64,000 nt of DNA from Citrus sinensis. Its lineage: Eukaryota > Streptophyta > Magnoliopsida > Sapindales > Rutaceae. Of the stretch, positions 12,388-26,100 are shown piece by piece. The translations under genes were made by a program, and so were the position numbers. The notes below the pieces were generated by a model, which saw nothing but the letters and a program-made list of their open reading frames with translations, did not search any database and was not told the DNA's origin. Location: positions 21,185,501-21,249,500 of the forward strand of contig NC_068556.1 in NCBI RefSeq assembly GCF_022201045.2, in the 5' to 3' direction. Position 1 is the stretch's first letter. Each line of letters starts with the position of its first letter.

Positions 12388-12840
12388 CATTGTTGAATTC
12401 GCCGATCTTCCAAGTGCTCACCATTTCTGCGTCACTCTCTCCAATTTTGATTTCTTTGTCCAAACTCTCAAGGTATTTATTTATTTATTTATGTTTTCAT
12501 TTCTTTGAGGCTAATTGATTGGTTATATTGAATTTTGGTTAATTAATTTTGTAGGAGAAGGGAATTGAGACTTTCTTCACGGGAAATACGCTAACGGATG
12601 AGAAGGCCAAACGAGCATTCTTCTTCGACCCTGATGGTAATTTTTTTTTTCCCCCCGAAACCTGTACATGCGCTAAAGAAAACACTGATTTAAGATTACA
12701 ACATTTTTACATTTAAGTCCGAAAATTTATAAAATATGTATCTCTGCAGTTAAAAATAATTAATTTCTCCTATATTTTAAAAAATTTGGCTATGATCTGT
12801 GCCAGGTAATTTATTGGAAGTCCAGAGCACCCCCTGTTGA

Positions 12841-14159
12841 TGGTGAATAATGGCAGCTCGCCTAAGCGCCTAACTCGCTCCGCCATGGAACATTGGGAAT
12901 TTGGGACTATAATAAATTAAAAAATGACGCCGCGCAAGCATTAGTGGCTCTAATAATCATGTATCAATAATGGAGTGCTGTTTGTATTTGCTTGTTCATA
13001 TTCTCTTAATTTTCGCTTTATTGTTATTTTGAAAAATGAAATTTTTTTATACACAAGTTATAGACAATATGAGTAGCACATATATCTGTTGCTACTATTA
13101 AAAGGTAGAAGAGTGGGAAAAAATAAACGAAGCCATGCAAGTATTAGTTGCTCTTAACACTCACGTATGAATTAAAAACCCAAAAAAAAATATAAAATCA
13201 TGAGTGTTATTCAAAACAAAAATTTTAGTTTACGATAAATAACATGACTGCAAGCCTTGTTAGTTGTGACATTAGAGATCGATGTGAATCTTCTTCTGTA
13301 CGTATAAAAGCATATTATACATATTATCACTTATATGCTTCAATTGACGTGGTATTATGAACTATCGCTAAAATGATATAATTAATGGCGCATAACTGTG
13401 GATGTGAATTTCGAGATATGAATTGGAGAGAGTACGTATACACTCAACTTTTAAGATTTTCACCAAACTCAACGGTATAATTTACCAAACGAGCAATAAT
13501 ATAGTTATAAATTTTTATATAAATTAATGTAACGTGATAAGATTAATTGAATTAAATATCTCTAGACCTATATAATTTATTTATGTTATTTTATATTTTC
13601 ATTCAATTAATAAATTAATACCACATCAATTCATGGCTGTATCATCACTTTTACCGAATAATAAAAACAATATTATAACCTATTAATATATATCCATCCA
13701 CTTCGACTTTGGCTAATTAGCATCACATCTTAGAAGACTCAGCTAAATAGCCAAGCGTATATAGATGCCTTAGCTAATTAGGTCATTAGCCAAGTTACCC
13801 ATCAAGACTCAGCTAATTATTTAAAGCGTGTGGAGACAAATCATGTGAGGAGGGTCTTTTGACTATACTTTATTTATTAACTGCTTAAGACATACCAAAA
13901 CGAACTATAAAAAATCCAAAACACATAATTTTTTTGGGTCCGGTGCGGTTCTACTTCTACCCACGCACGCCTAAGCCAAATAGCTTATTTTATAAGCCAT
14001 ATAAAAGTTGGCCTAAGAACAAAAATAACATACAGTGCGTAGGCGTTTCTGGATGCTAAATTTGTCATATTTGAAACCGACGTCGTTTCATCCCGACAAA
14101 CAAAGTGAAGGAACAGAAACAGAACAAGTGAACCAGAGATTTTTCGATAAATCACAGAA
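12841..14159. other. Intergenic region between the two glyoxalase-like genes
   Basis: AT-rich spacer holding one copy of a short inverted-repeat element (13496-13645, listed separately). No gene was recognised. Confidence 0.5.
13496..13645. repeat. Short MITE-like element, copy A
   Basis: About 150 bp. The left end (ATAATATAGTTATAAATTTT) resembles the reverse complement of the right end (…GGCTGTATCAT). The sequence is clearly related to 57669-57845, sharing the ends and an inner segment like TTTTCATTCAA. It has no coding content. The family was not identified. Confidence 0.55.
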
Positions 14160-17100
14160 ATGCCGGTGAACATAGGCGCGACTCTCAACCACATCTCTAG
14201 AGAATCCTCAGACATAAGGCGCCTCGCGGACTTTTACAAAGAGGTATTAAGCATATTTTATAAAACCAAATCAAATCACTTGCGTTTTCAATTTTTTTTT
14301 TATTGAGAGAGAATGATTATAAAATCTACTGAATTTTTTTTGTTTATTTTATTTTGTGTAGATATTTGGCTTTGAGGAAATCGAAGCCCCGAATTTCGGA
14401 GAGTTTAAGGTCATATGGCTGAATTTGCCTGGAGCGTTTGCTCTTCACCTCATCGAAAGAAATCCCGGCACGAAGCTTCCGGAAGGCCCGTACAGCACCA
14501 CGTCACCCACTGCCGACCCTAGCCATCTCCCCCGCGGTCACCATATTTGCTTCACCGTCTCCGATTTTGACTCCTTTCTGCAAACTCTCAAGGTATTTCT
14601 TTTTTCTTCTTTTTTTTTTTTTCTATTTTAACCTTTGTTTTTTTCTTTTTGTCGTTAGTATTTTAGTTAACATTAATTTTATTACTGAAAAGGAAAAATA
14701 TTTTTACTGAAATTTGTTACTGGAAATTGCAACAATTGTAGTAATACCTGCTGATCAGGAGAAATAATGCAAATATACATATATATAAAATTTTCAATCT
14801 AGGATTTGAAAGGTGCTGGAAAGTTCGGGAAAATTTTAAGAGTAGGTATCCGGGTTATTTTGTACTTTAAAATTTTGGATCAGAATACTACTATATATAT
14901 ATAGCAAAATTCATAAATTTATAAATTGACAATTAAAGTTTCATTAATTAATATAAATTGGTACCAGTAGTACATGGCGTTGGATCCAGATCGATGTAGA
15001 ACTTAATTTCCCTTTGGGACCATATCTGACTTAGAACAGATCAATATCCCGCACATTCTGTTTTCCAACCGATATACTAGAAGGCAAATTTAAAATTTTT
15101 AAACTACTTTAAGCAAACCTAAGCAACACAAGGCTCATAGATAATACTAGATCTGGATCCCAAAAATAGTATTCTGATTGAATGGAGGGAGAAGAGAAGA
15201 TATAACTAAGGGCAGAGATTCGATCTCTTTGCCTTAGAGGAATGTGGCAGGTTTTATGAAAATTAAAATTTTAAATTAATTACAGAAATTTAATCATACA
15301 ATTGAATTGTAAAACTTACAAGTGAAATTGCTTGTATCTTTGTATTCTTGAATCTTTAAGAAGATTTATTACAGAAGGAAATAGATGAGAATATATTTAA
15401 GATAGGAAAATTTCCTTGATGTCTTAAGATTCCCAAAAATTTTACAAGAAGAAGAAAATTTCCTTTAAGAGAGTGCTTTGGCCTTTGAGAGCTTCCCCGA
15501 AAACAACCTCTGCCTTCTTCCTTTCTTTAGACTCCTTAAATAGATATTTTGGACGACATGATACTATTGATTCACATGCATGGTTGGTGGAGCGGGTCCT
15601 CCTTGACATGTGGGGGACAACATCATGGGCCTTCTTTATGATTTTAGCTTTGATGGCTTGTGCTGTAACTTCACATACAAAGATAGTGGCGACAGCATTA
15701 TCAGCTTTTGAAGATGCTTCACGTGAGTGAACTTTGGCAAAAGGTCTTCACGTGGCAACAGTAACTTTGGCAAAAGGTCTTTACGTGGCAACATCAACTT
15801 TTGCTTTATGAAAAATTACAAAGAAAATTCAAATGATAACTACAAGGATAAAAATACAATACAGATAAACGATAATTACAATACTAAATATGAAAAGTAA
15901 GGGAAAATTACTCTTTTTTTTTTTTTACATTCAAATAATTACAAATGGCTAATAATTACAAATGACTTTAAGAATGCTTTATTGGAGAAAATATTCTGAA
16001 GCAGTCATCTTCGTTATCATCTCAAAGGGAAATGAACGGCTCAGCTTCACCAGAAGAACTTGAATTAGAACTCGCAATTGATGGTTCTGATCTTGAGGCA
16101 AGGAGCTGTTGCATGACTTTAAAATATTCCTCTTCAGTTTTTGCACTGGCCAAGAGAGACTGAGCCTTCGTTCTTTGAGCGAGGAATGTGCTTTGGACTT
16201 TAACATCTTGAATACTTGGGTCAATGAGGCATTTTGAGGAAAGCCAAGCTTGAACTGTGGCTTCTGAAAGTTTGGACTGCTCATCAAACTTAGACCATCA
16301 TTTAACTTTAAAGGTTCTTTGTAAAATAAGTTAGGCTTCGTGAGTGTAGTAATTGAAATTCCACATCCAAGCCCAATGAAGAAAGAAATTTGTACAGAAA
16401 CAGAGAAAATGAGGAAATCTTTTCTTGGACTCTGAAGGAACATAATAGGCTTTAAAAAGATTTAGACAGTGGATGGCGTTAGGGGTAAGAATATCTGGGC
16501 TTGGCCCAAAATAGTTCCACCATTGTTGAAACCAGTTTGGGAGACTTTGGACAGTTATTTTTGAATTGAAGAAAAATAACCAATAATGAGTCTTTTTTGG
16601 GTTTTGAATAAAAAATGTATTAAACCAGGCTTGTTGATAATCCCAATAGGAAAAAGATAAGCAATGGTTTAAGCTTCTTTGAAAATTGGCGGGAAATGTC
16701 TTTGATTTGTGGAGTTGGTCGTTCCACTGCTTTGGGCTCAAAACTTTAAGAATGGTTGCCGTGGAATAGGCGGGCTCAGAATGAGATTCACTGAGGAAGA
16801 AATGTTTGAATTTTACAGACTCAATGAATTCTAAGATGTCTTGATAGAAAGACTATGGTTTTGACAAATCTCATGGTTTGAAAAATTAGCCTTTCGGAAA
16901 AATCTTTAAAATTGCTTGAAATTGATCAGAGTGATAAAAACCATCTTCCAATCCAATATATCTGCGTAATTTTCAGATATGTTTTTATCCATGGATTCTC
17001 TACTCTGTAAAGCATTTTCCTTTTTTAGCTCTTTTTCCGGGAAGACTAGTTATTCAAAGCGTGTTGTGAACACAGAAGAATTCATAATTGAAGACTTTAA

Positions 17101-20100
17101 TAAAGCAATTAATTGTTGGGAACTTCCTAAGGTTTCTAAAGAAATGAGTTACAAAACAAAAAAGCTTGATTTTCCTCAGCCATGCCAATCAAGTCTTGGA
17201 TTGACATAGTTGAAGAACAAGAGCAACAAGAAGCCCAGTCTAAAGCTATTGCCTCTCAAGAACAGGTACATGAATGGATGAAATCCATCTCTAAATCTAC
17301 TCTGTAGAGCATCTTCCTTTTCTAGCTCTTCTTCTGGGAAGACTAGTGATTTAAAGCGTGTTGTGAACACAGAAGAATTCATAATTGAAGACTTTAATAA
17401 AGCAATTGATTGTTGGGAACTTCCTAAGGTTTCTAAAGAAATGATTTACAAAACAAAAAAGCTTGATTTTCCTCAGCCATGCCAATCAAGTCTTGGATTG
17501 ACATAGTTGAAGAACAAGAGCAACAAGAAGCCCAATCTAAAGCTATTGCCTCTCAAAAATAGGTACATATGGATGAAATCCATCTCTAAATCTCCTGAGC
17601 TTATGCTCGCCTTACAATGGATGCCCTAATTTTCATAATATTCTACAAAGCCATGATATTTGCGTTTACCAATACAAAACATCTATTTCAGTCAAAAAGA
17701 GATGAAACTCTTCTCTTGCAGACTGACTTGTCTAAAGTCAATACAGTTATTCCTAGACCAATCCAATGGAAGGATGTCAACCTCCCTGAAGAATGGATCT
17801 TAGAAGGAGCCACTGAACCAGTGATTCCTAAACAACTTGAACCAAATACAGAGTTACAAAATGTGACTCAGTATTCAGATGATAAAGTCAAATTATCCTT
17901 TAGGAGATCTACATCATCTAGATTCTCTGATAAAAATTCATGCTCAAGCATTCCTTCATTAGAAAGGAAATTTTTAAAAATTCCTCCCGTTATAAATTTC
18001 CCTTTCCAACCAGTGAAGAGTCAACCTAGGTTTTCTACATCGAATATACCTAGTTCTTTTATTCACTCTGTTGACTATACCACTAGTGTTCCACACCCAA
18101 TCTACACTAGCAGCCAACATGAACAAAGACAGAAAGAGAAGGAACCTTCTCCTCCAACTTCTCCTATATTTTCTGCTGTCACAAAAAATATAATTAGTGT
18201 CATTGAAAAAGATTTTGAATTAGATAAAACTCTTCTTCACAATGATTTTTATTCTGACACTAATAAAGAAAAAAGACTTTGATTTTTTTAAAATTTTCTA
18301 AACCCAAGAAAAGAAATTCAAGAAATTTATTATGAGTTTGTAAATTTGCATAAAGTCCATATATTGTTTTTTGATTGGTTTAAGATGTATGCTTCGGATA
18401 ACAAAATTACTTATCCTTTTAAAGAATCAAATCTCATTACTGTTGGGAAAAAAATCATTGAATGAAATCTTTTTGATAGTGATAGGATCATAGAATCTGA
18501 ACATCCTCCACTTAGGAGTCTGACTATTGACCATGGTAAACCTCCTATTGAGATTAAAGTCTCACCTTATAAAATTCATAAACCTAATGATCCAAAGACA
18601 AATTTAGGAAGCATTATCCAACAGAATAATTTCTATAATGCTAACCTAAACACATTAGGAAAACAGTTGACTATGATAGAAAACTAATTCCAGAAGTCAA
18701 CCATAGTTGTTTCTCCTGTTACATCAAAATCGTATTCTGACAAAAAGTTTAAAGAACCTATTTTCAAACCCTTTCAGGTTTCGAAAACTAGTTAAAAGCT
18801 TGTTCAAGAGTCAAAATCAGATTTTGCTAAAGCCATTAGAAACCAATTGGATAGAATAGAAGCTTCTTCCTCATCCAGTAAGGTCCAAATAGCCCCTGAT
18901 GGTGCCCAATCTAGTAAAATTAGTGTACTAGAACAAGACAATGTATCTATAGTCTCTTCTGATATAGAAGCCTTTAAAGAAGAACTTGTTTCTAAAGTCA
19001 ATAAAATTCATTGGGAATTAGCCCTACTTACTGTCAAGTCTCCACCGGACTTAGCCATAGATAACAGACCTAGTACATTAAACCAATCACGATTTAATGC
19101 ATTCTCTGTCTATGAGTGGAACATTGATGGTATGTCTGAATATAACATTTTAGGATTGTTGCAACAGATGACCATGGCAGCTAATGCTTATAAAACTCAG
19201 TCGGGAACTTCTGACAAAGCCATTGCAGAAATTCTCATTGCTGGTTTTACAGGTCAACTTAAAGGTTGGTGGGATCATCTTCTCACCAAACAGCAACAAT
19301 TAGATATCCTAAATGCAATTCAAACAGATGAAAATAGAGCCCCCATCTGTGATGAATTCAATAATCCAATTCAGGATGCAGTTGCTACCCTGATTCTAAT
19401 TATATCCCTTCATTTCATAGGTGATCATTCACACCTTAGGGATAAGAATGTTGAGTTACTACACGACTTGAGATGTAGGAAGCTTAGTGAATTCCAAAGC
19501 TATAAAACCACATTCTTTACCAGACTCTTCCTTAGGGATGATGCGAATCATGTAACTTTGAAGGAAAAATTCCTTGTAGGTTTACCTACTCTATTAGGAG
19601 AAAAGGTTATGAATTCTATTAAAACCCTTTATGACAACTGTATTCCTTATGATGAGCTCACTTATGGTGAACTTGTCAGTTTTATTAACAAAGAAGGTTT
19701 AAAGATTTGCCAGAACTTGAAATTACAAAAACAACTAAAATGGGAATTTAAAAAATCTAAGCAAGAACTAGGTAGTTTCTGTAAACAGTTTAACTATGAC
19801 CCACTTAAAGCCTCCACTTCTAAGGATTGTAATGGTAATTGTTCTTCGCAACCTTACAAGAAACATTATAAATCTAAAAGCCATAGGAAACCTTTCCATG
19901 AGTTTAAAGAACCTTCCTATAGGAAACCTTCGAAGCCTTATAGGAAACCTCATTTCTTTAAAAAGAAAGATGCCATAGCAAAATCAAAAGCTCCTTTCAA
20001 TTACAAAGAAACTACATGTTTTAAATGTGGAAAGAAAGGCCACACTACAAAATTCTGTAGAATGAGCAGAAAGCTCCATGAGCTTGGCCTTAATGAAAAA

Positions 20101-23100
20101 ATACTTTCTAAAGTAGCTCCTTTGCTTCTGACTCTGAGTCTTCCGACTCTAAGTCTTCCATGACGAGAGACAGTGAGTCTCTACAGGTTGATGAGTTAAT
20201 TGACTCAAATACATATGTATCTAGTAATAGTGATTCTGATACAGAATCATATTTAAAGACAAAAAAACTCAATGTGTTGACTAAAGAACAAGAAACTTTT
20301 CTCGAGTTAGTTAAACACATTTCTGACCTTACTCTTCAAAAAGAGTATCTTGATAAACTTCTAAAAACCTTAGAACTAGGTGATAAAGCAGAAACTTCTA
20401 CAGCCCCTAACATTAAAAAGAATACATATGACCTAACTGAAATCTTGGATAAAAAAAAACAAAGAAAACAATTCCCAATATCCAAGACCTGTAAAGAGAG
20501 ATTAAAGAAATCAAATTTGAGATAAAGGAGTTGAAAGAAAAACAAAAGAATGACTCTGAAACCATTCAACTTCTCCTACAAAAACAACTCCAGGATAATT
20601 ATGATAAAGAATCAGAATCTGTTGATGGTGATAATGGAGAACAAAGTCTAGAAAACATTGAATCCATACCCAATGATTTTCTTTTTATGTTAAAACAAAT
20701 CACCACAAGAAAATATTTGATTAAAATCACCTTAATTCTTTCTAAAGACTTTGAAATTGACACCATTGCCCTTTTTGATACTGTTGTCGATTTAAATTGC
20801 ATTAAAAAAGACATTGTCCCTAAAAGATTTCATGAAAAAACAACTGAAAGACTTTCTGCCGCCAATAATTCAAAATTAAAAGTCAAATCTAAAGTTGACG
20901 CCTCTATTCATAACAATGGTTTTGAATTCAGAACTTCTTTTATTCTTACAAATGACATACACCATACTGTCATTTTAGGAACCTCCTTTATCAATCTCAT
21001 TACTCCTTATACTGTCAATTATGATGGTATCTCTTTTAAAGCAAAAACCAAAAAACTTGTTTTTTCTTTTATTGAAAAACCTAAAACAAGAAATTTGAAT
21101 ATTGTTAAAGCTTGTTCTGTTTATCAGAACCAAATCCATGCACTCCTCAAATCAAAACAAAATGACATGATTTGTTTAAAAAAAAATTGAGTTTACAAAG
21201 AATCGAAAATCAATTACAAAATAAATTTATAAAAAGAAAAATCTCTAATTTTAAAGATCTCATTGAAAAAGAAATATGTGCGGATCTACCATCTGCTTTT
21301 TGGAACAAAAAACAACATTTTGTTGATTTGCCTTATGAAAACTCTTTTGATAAAAAACAAATACTTACCAAAGCCCGTCCAATTCATATGAACATGGAGT
21401 TGGAACAACATTGCAAAGATGAGATAAAAGATTTAGAATCAAAATGACTCATTGTAAAATCAAGGTCTCCATGACCTTGTGCCGCTTTCTATGTCAACAA
21501 AAACTCTGAAATAGAAAGAGGAACACCTAGACTTGTAATAAATTATAAACCTTTAAATAAAGCATTAAAATGGATTAGGTATCTCATACCTAATAAAAAG
21601 GATTTGCTCCAGAAACTGCATTCTGCATTTATTTTTTCAAAATTTGATATGAAATCTGGATTTTGGCAAATTCAAATTCATCACAAAGATTGTTATAAAA
21701 TTACTTTTACTGTTCCTTTTGGACAGTGTGAATGGACTGTAATGCCATTCGGATTAAAGAATGCTCCTTCAGAATTTCAGAGAATTATGAATGATATTTA
21801 TAATCATTTCTCTGAATTTTGCATTGTTTATATTGATGATGTGTTGATCTTTTCCCAAACAATTGATCAACACCTCAAACATCTAAAGACTTTTTACCTT
21901 GCCACTAGAAATGCTGGTTTAGCCATTTCTAGTTCTAAAGTTTCCTTGTTTCAAATAAGGATCAGGTTCCTTGGTCATTACATTTCCAAAGGAACCATTA
22001 CACCTATTGAGCGATCTTTTATATTTGCTGATAAAATTCCTGATAAAATTTTTGATAAAACTCAACTGCAAAGATTTCTATATAATTTAAATTATGTTCT
22101 TGATTTTTGTCCTAACATCAACAGAATGTCAAAACCCTTACATGAAAGATTAAAAAAGAACCATGCTTCATGGACGGATGAACACACTAAAGTTGTAAAA
22201 CAAATAAAAAATGCTATTAAAGAAATCCCTTTGTTTATTCTTAGCAAATCCTGCTTTACCTAAAATTGTTGAAACAGATGCATCAGATTTAGGTTATGGA
22301 GGAATATTAAAGCAAACCGATAATAATAAAGAACAAATAGTACAATATGTTTCTGCTCATTGGAATGAATGTCAGAGAAATTACTCTACTATTAAAAAGA
22401 AAATTCTTTCTATTGTATTATGCATTTCTAAATTTCAAAGCGACTTGTTAAATCAAAAATTTTTGCTTAGAATTGATTGCAAAACTGCAAAACATGTTTT
22501 AGAAAAAGATGTTCAAAATATTGCTTCAAAATAAATTTTTGCAAGATGGCAAGCCATTTTGAGCCTTTTTTATTTTGATATTGAGTTTATTAAAGGTGAT
22601 ACAAATTCTATCCCTGATTTTCTAACCAGGGAATTTCTCCAAAATAGATAATGCCGCCTAAAAGACGAGATAAGGGGAAGGGCGTTCTTAAAGACTCTGA
22701 ACCTAAAACCACCTCACAGACCTCACCTGTAACCCCTTCTAAAGAAAAATTACTTTCCTCAGCCATGCCAATCAAGTCTTGGATTGACATAGTTGAAGAA
22801 CAACAGCAACAAGAAGCCAGTCTAAAGCTATTACCTCTCAAGAACAGGTACATGAATGGATGAAATCCATCTCTAAATCTCCTGAGCTTTTGCTCGCCTT
22901 ACAAAGTTTTTCTCAAAATAAAGTTCTTTCTAAAGTTCCTGAAGAAGAGAAAATTGTTTCTAAAGAAATTTCAAAATCTTCTTCTTTTAAAATTATTTAT
23001 GGAGAAAGCTCATCTTCCCAAATTATTGTTTCTCAATCAAAGTTTTCTAAAAAATCTTCGGATTGGATTAATAAGACCCATTTTCAAAATGTTTTAACAA

Positions 23101-26100
23101 TGGAAGATGATTTTTATCACTCTGATCCATTTTAAGCAATTTTAAAGATTTTCTCGAAATACTGATTTTTCAAACTATGGGATTTGTCAAAACCCTAATC
23201 TTTCTATCAAGACATCTTAGAATTCACTGAGTCTGTAAAATTCAAACATTTCTTCTTCAGTGAATCTCATTCTAAGCTTGCCTATTCCACGGCAACCATT
23301 CTTAAAGTTTTGAGCCCAAAACAGTGGAACAACCAACTCCACAAACCAAAGATCTTTTCCGCCAATTTTCAAAGAAACTTAAATCATTGCTTATCTTTTT
23401 TCTATTGGGATTATCAACAAGTCTGGTTTAATACTTTTTTTATTCAAAACCCAAAAAAGACCCATTCTTGATTATTTTTCTTCAATTCAAAAATAACCGC
23501 CTAAAGTCTCCCAAACTGGTTTCAACAATGGTGGAACTATTTTGGGCCAAGCTTAGATATTCTTACCCCTAACGCCATCCATTGTCTAAATCTTTTTAAA
23601 GCCTATTATGTTCCTTTAGAGTCCAAGAAAAGATTTTCTCTTTTTCTCTATTTCTGTACAAATTTCTTTCTTCCTTGGGTTTGGATGTGGAACTTCAATT
23701 ACTACACTCACGAAGCCCAACTTATTTTACAAAGAACCTTTAAAGTTAAATGGTAGTCTAAGTTTGATGAGCAGTCCAAACTTTCAGAAGCCACAGTTCA
23801 AGCTTGGCTTTCCTCAAAAGGACTCCTTGCCCCAAGTATTCAAGATGTTAAAGTCCAAAGCACATTCCTCGCTCAAAGAACGAAGACCCAGTCTTTCTTG
23901 GCCAGTGCAAAAACTAAAGAGGAATATTTTAAAGTCATGCAACAGCTCCTTGCCTGAGATCATAACCATCAGTTGCGAGTTCTGGTTCAAGTTCTTCTGG
24001 TGAAGCTGAGCCGTTCATTTCCTTTGGAGATGATAACGAAGATGACTGCTTCGGAATATTTTCTCCAATAAAGCATTCTTAAAGCCATTTGTAATTATTA
24101 GTCATTTGTAATTATTTGAATGTAAAAAAAAAAGTAATTTTCCCTTACTTTTCATATTTAGTATTGTAATTATCGTTTATCTGTATTGTATTTTTATCCT
24201 TGTAGTTATCATTTGAATTTTTTTTGTAATTTTCCATAAAGCAAAAGTTACTGTTGCCACGTGAAGACTTTTTGCCAAAGTTCACCCACGTGAAGCATCT
24301 TCAAAAGTGGATAATGCTGTCGCCACTATCTTCGCATGTGAAGCTACAGCACAAGCCATCAAAGCTAAAGTCATAAAGAAGGCCCACGATGCTGTCCCCC
24401 ACATGTCAAGGAGGACCCGTTCCACCAACCATGCATGTGAATCAATAGTATCATGTCGTCCAAAATATCTATTTAAGGAGTCTAAAAAAAGGAAGAAGGC
24501 AAAGGTTGTTTTCGAGGAAGTTCTCAAAGACCAAAGTACTCTCGCAAAGGAAATTTTCTTCTTCTTGTAAAATTTCTGGGAATCTTAAGACATCAAGGAA
24601 ATTTTCCTATCTTAAATATATTCCCATCTATTTCCTTCTGTAATAAATCTTCTTAAAGATTCAAGGATACAAGCAATTTCACTTGTAAGTTTTACAGTTC
24701 AATTGTATGATTAAATTTCTGTAATTAATTTAAAGTTTTAATTTTCATAAAACCTGCTACATTCCTCTAAGGCAAAGAGACCGGATCTCTGCCCTTAGTT
24801 GTATCTTCTCTTCTTCCTCCATTCAATCAGAATACTATTTCTGGGATCCAGATCTAGTATTATCTATGAGCCTTGTGTTGCTTAGGTTTGCTTAAAGTAG
24901 TTTAAAAATTTTAAATTTGCCTTCTAGTATATCAGCTGGAGAACAGAACGTGCGGGATATTGATCTGTTCTAAGTCAGATCTGGTCCCAAAGGCAGATTA
25001 AGTTTTGCATCGACCTGGACCCAACGCCACGTACTACTGGTACCAATTTATATTAATTAATGAAACTTTAATTGCCAATTTATGAATTTTGCTTAATTCA
25101 CATCTATCCTTCGATCCACATTTCCTTCTGGTATCAGAACCACAGGAAGGATAGTGTAATATAGGATAGAGACTTTGTGTTTAAAGACTTGTGTTTTAGT
25201 TGAACATTGTTCGTGTGATGAGTGTTTACCTCTGGGCGCCTTGGTAGCATTTGGTCGTAAGTCCCGATTTGGTTGAAGGGCAATAAAACCAATTCTTAGC
25301 CTTGGATTGTAGCCATACCTACAGGACTAAAACTAGAATATAGGTTTTTATCCATGGATTCTCTACTTTGTAGGGCATCTTCCTTTTCTAGCTCTTCTTC
25401 CGGGAAGATTAGTGATTCAAAGCGTGTTGTGAACACAGAAGAATTCATAATTGAAGACTTTAATAAAGCAATTGATTGTTGGGAACATATATATATATAT
25501 ATGAGAAATATTCCAGTTTGGAATTTTAAAATGCGGGAATGTTTGGAAAAACGCATAAACCGTGCGGTTTAAACGTTTTAAGTTTTAAGTCTTTAAAACC
25601 CTGCGGTTTTAAAATTTTTCCGAATGTTTCCTGCACTTTACAATCTGAAGAATAATTATATAGGGTGTTCAAAATTCAAGTCAAACCAGATTAATCATGA
25701 ATGCAATGCAAATTGACGCAATGTTTGAAGCTGGGAGTTTACAATTCTTTAGTTTTGGAATGTCTGAAGCAGAGAGTTTACAATTCTTGAGTTTTGGTTG
25801 TTTTCTTCTTGTTGTATTGTCAAATGAGGGGTGATCAGAAGATGGTGACCTATTTGTGTTACTAGAAGTTCTGGCAATCAAGTTAAGCTACAACTTTTTG
25901 GTTGACCAAAGTTTATTATTGATTGTCATAGTCGTTGTTCATGAACTAATGTGATTGAGAGATTTCTCCTAAGATAAAAGGAGAGTATAAGATGCTTTGC
26001 TCTTAAAACTTAAACCTTCAATGCATTGGTGGTAATGTGTCTTAGAGAACTCCCAAAAAAAAAAAAAAATTGGAATTTTTATTTTCCTTTGTGAGGTTAT

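Larger units (their letters stand above)
10161..12840 (+). pseudogene. Glyoxalase-like (VOC) gene copy 1, disrupted by an LTR element in exon 2
   Basis: Exons are 10161..10244, 10374..10521 plus 12393..12472 (one exon split by the insertion), 12555..12636 and 12806..12840. All host exon edges are canonical GT-AG. Host pieces encode a ~140-residue VOC-fold protein: MPVAEGVTLDDVARETSDMS, LFGFEETASFEIEGTKVKWL, HHFCVTLSNFDFF, FFFDPDGNLLEVQS. It is a paralogue of the gene at 14160. Relative to that copy, the N-terminal LNH motif reads LDD, so the first metal-ligand His is missing, while the HH and E of NLLEV remain. The LTR element enters after PPIV and brings an in-frame stop about eight codons later. 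The copy should therefore be null, although the host exons otherwise look intact, which fits a recent loss. Family role: glyoxalase I/lactoylglutathione lyase-like metalloenzymes; the substrate here is unknown. Confidence 0.85.
14904..25486 (+). mobile_element. Endogenous pararetrovirus (Caulimoviridae, petuvirus/florendovirus-like) fossil with inverted arms
   Basis: About 10.6 kb inside a host intron. On the plus strand the parts follow caulimovirid order: movement-protein-like region, coat protein with a CCHC zinc knuckle, aspartic protease, reverse transcriptase, RNase H, a further ORF region, then a non-coding promoter/leader with a Met-tRNA primer site. There is no integrase and there are no LTRs, which argues against a Ty3 or Copia element. 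The element is rearranged. The 3' ORF and promoter region occurs twice, inverted, at the two ends, and the start of the movement protein occurs three times. TA-dinucleotide runs flank both edges (14892-14903 and 25487-25502). It is broken: the coding parts are interrupted at several places. The inverted arms differ by roughly 5% in a 200-bp sample compared by eye, so it is older than the neighbouring LTR element. Confidence 0.88.

Noticed and set aside
14904-25486. Ty3-type LTR retrotransposon as the identity of the large intronic element
   Set aside because: No integrase and no direct LTRs were found. The end repeats are inverted, and a movement-protein-like region and a post-polymerase ORF are present, as in Caulimoviridae.
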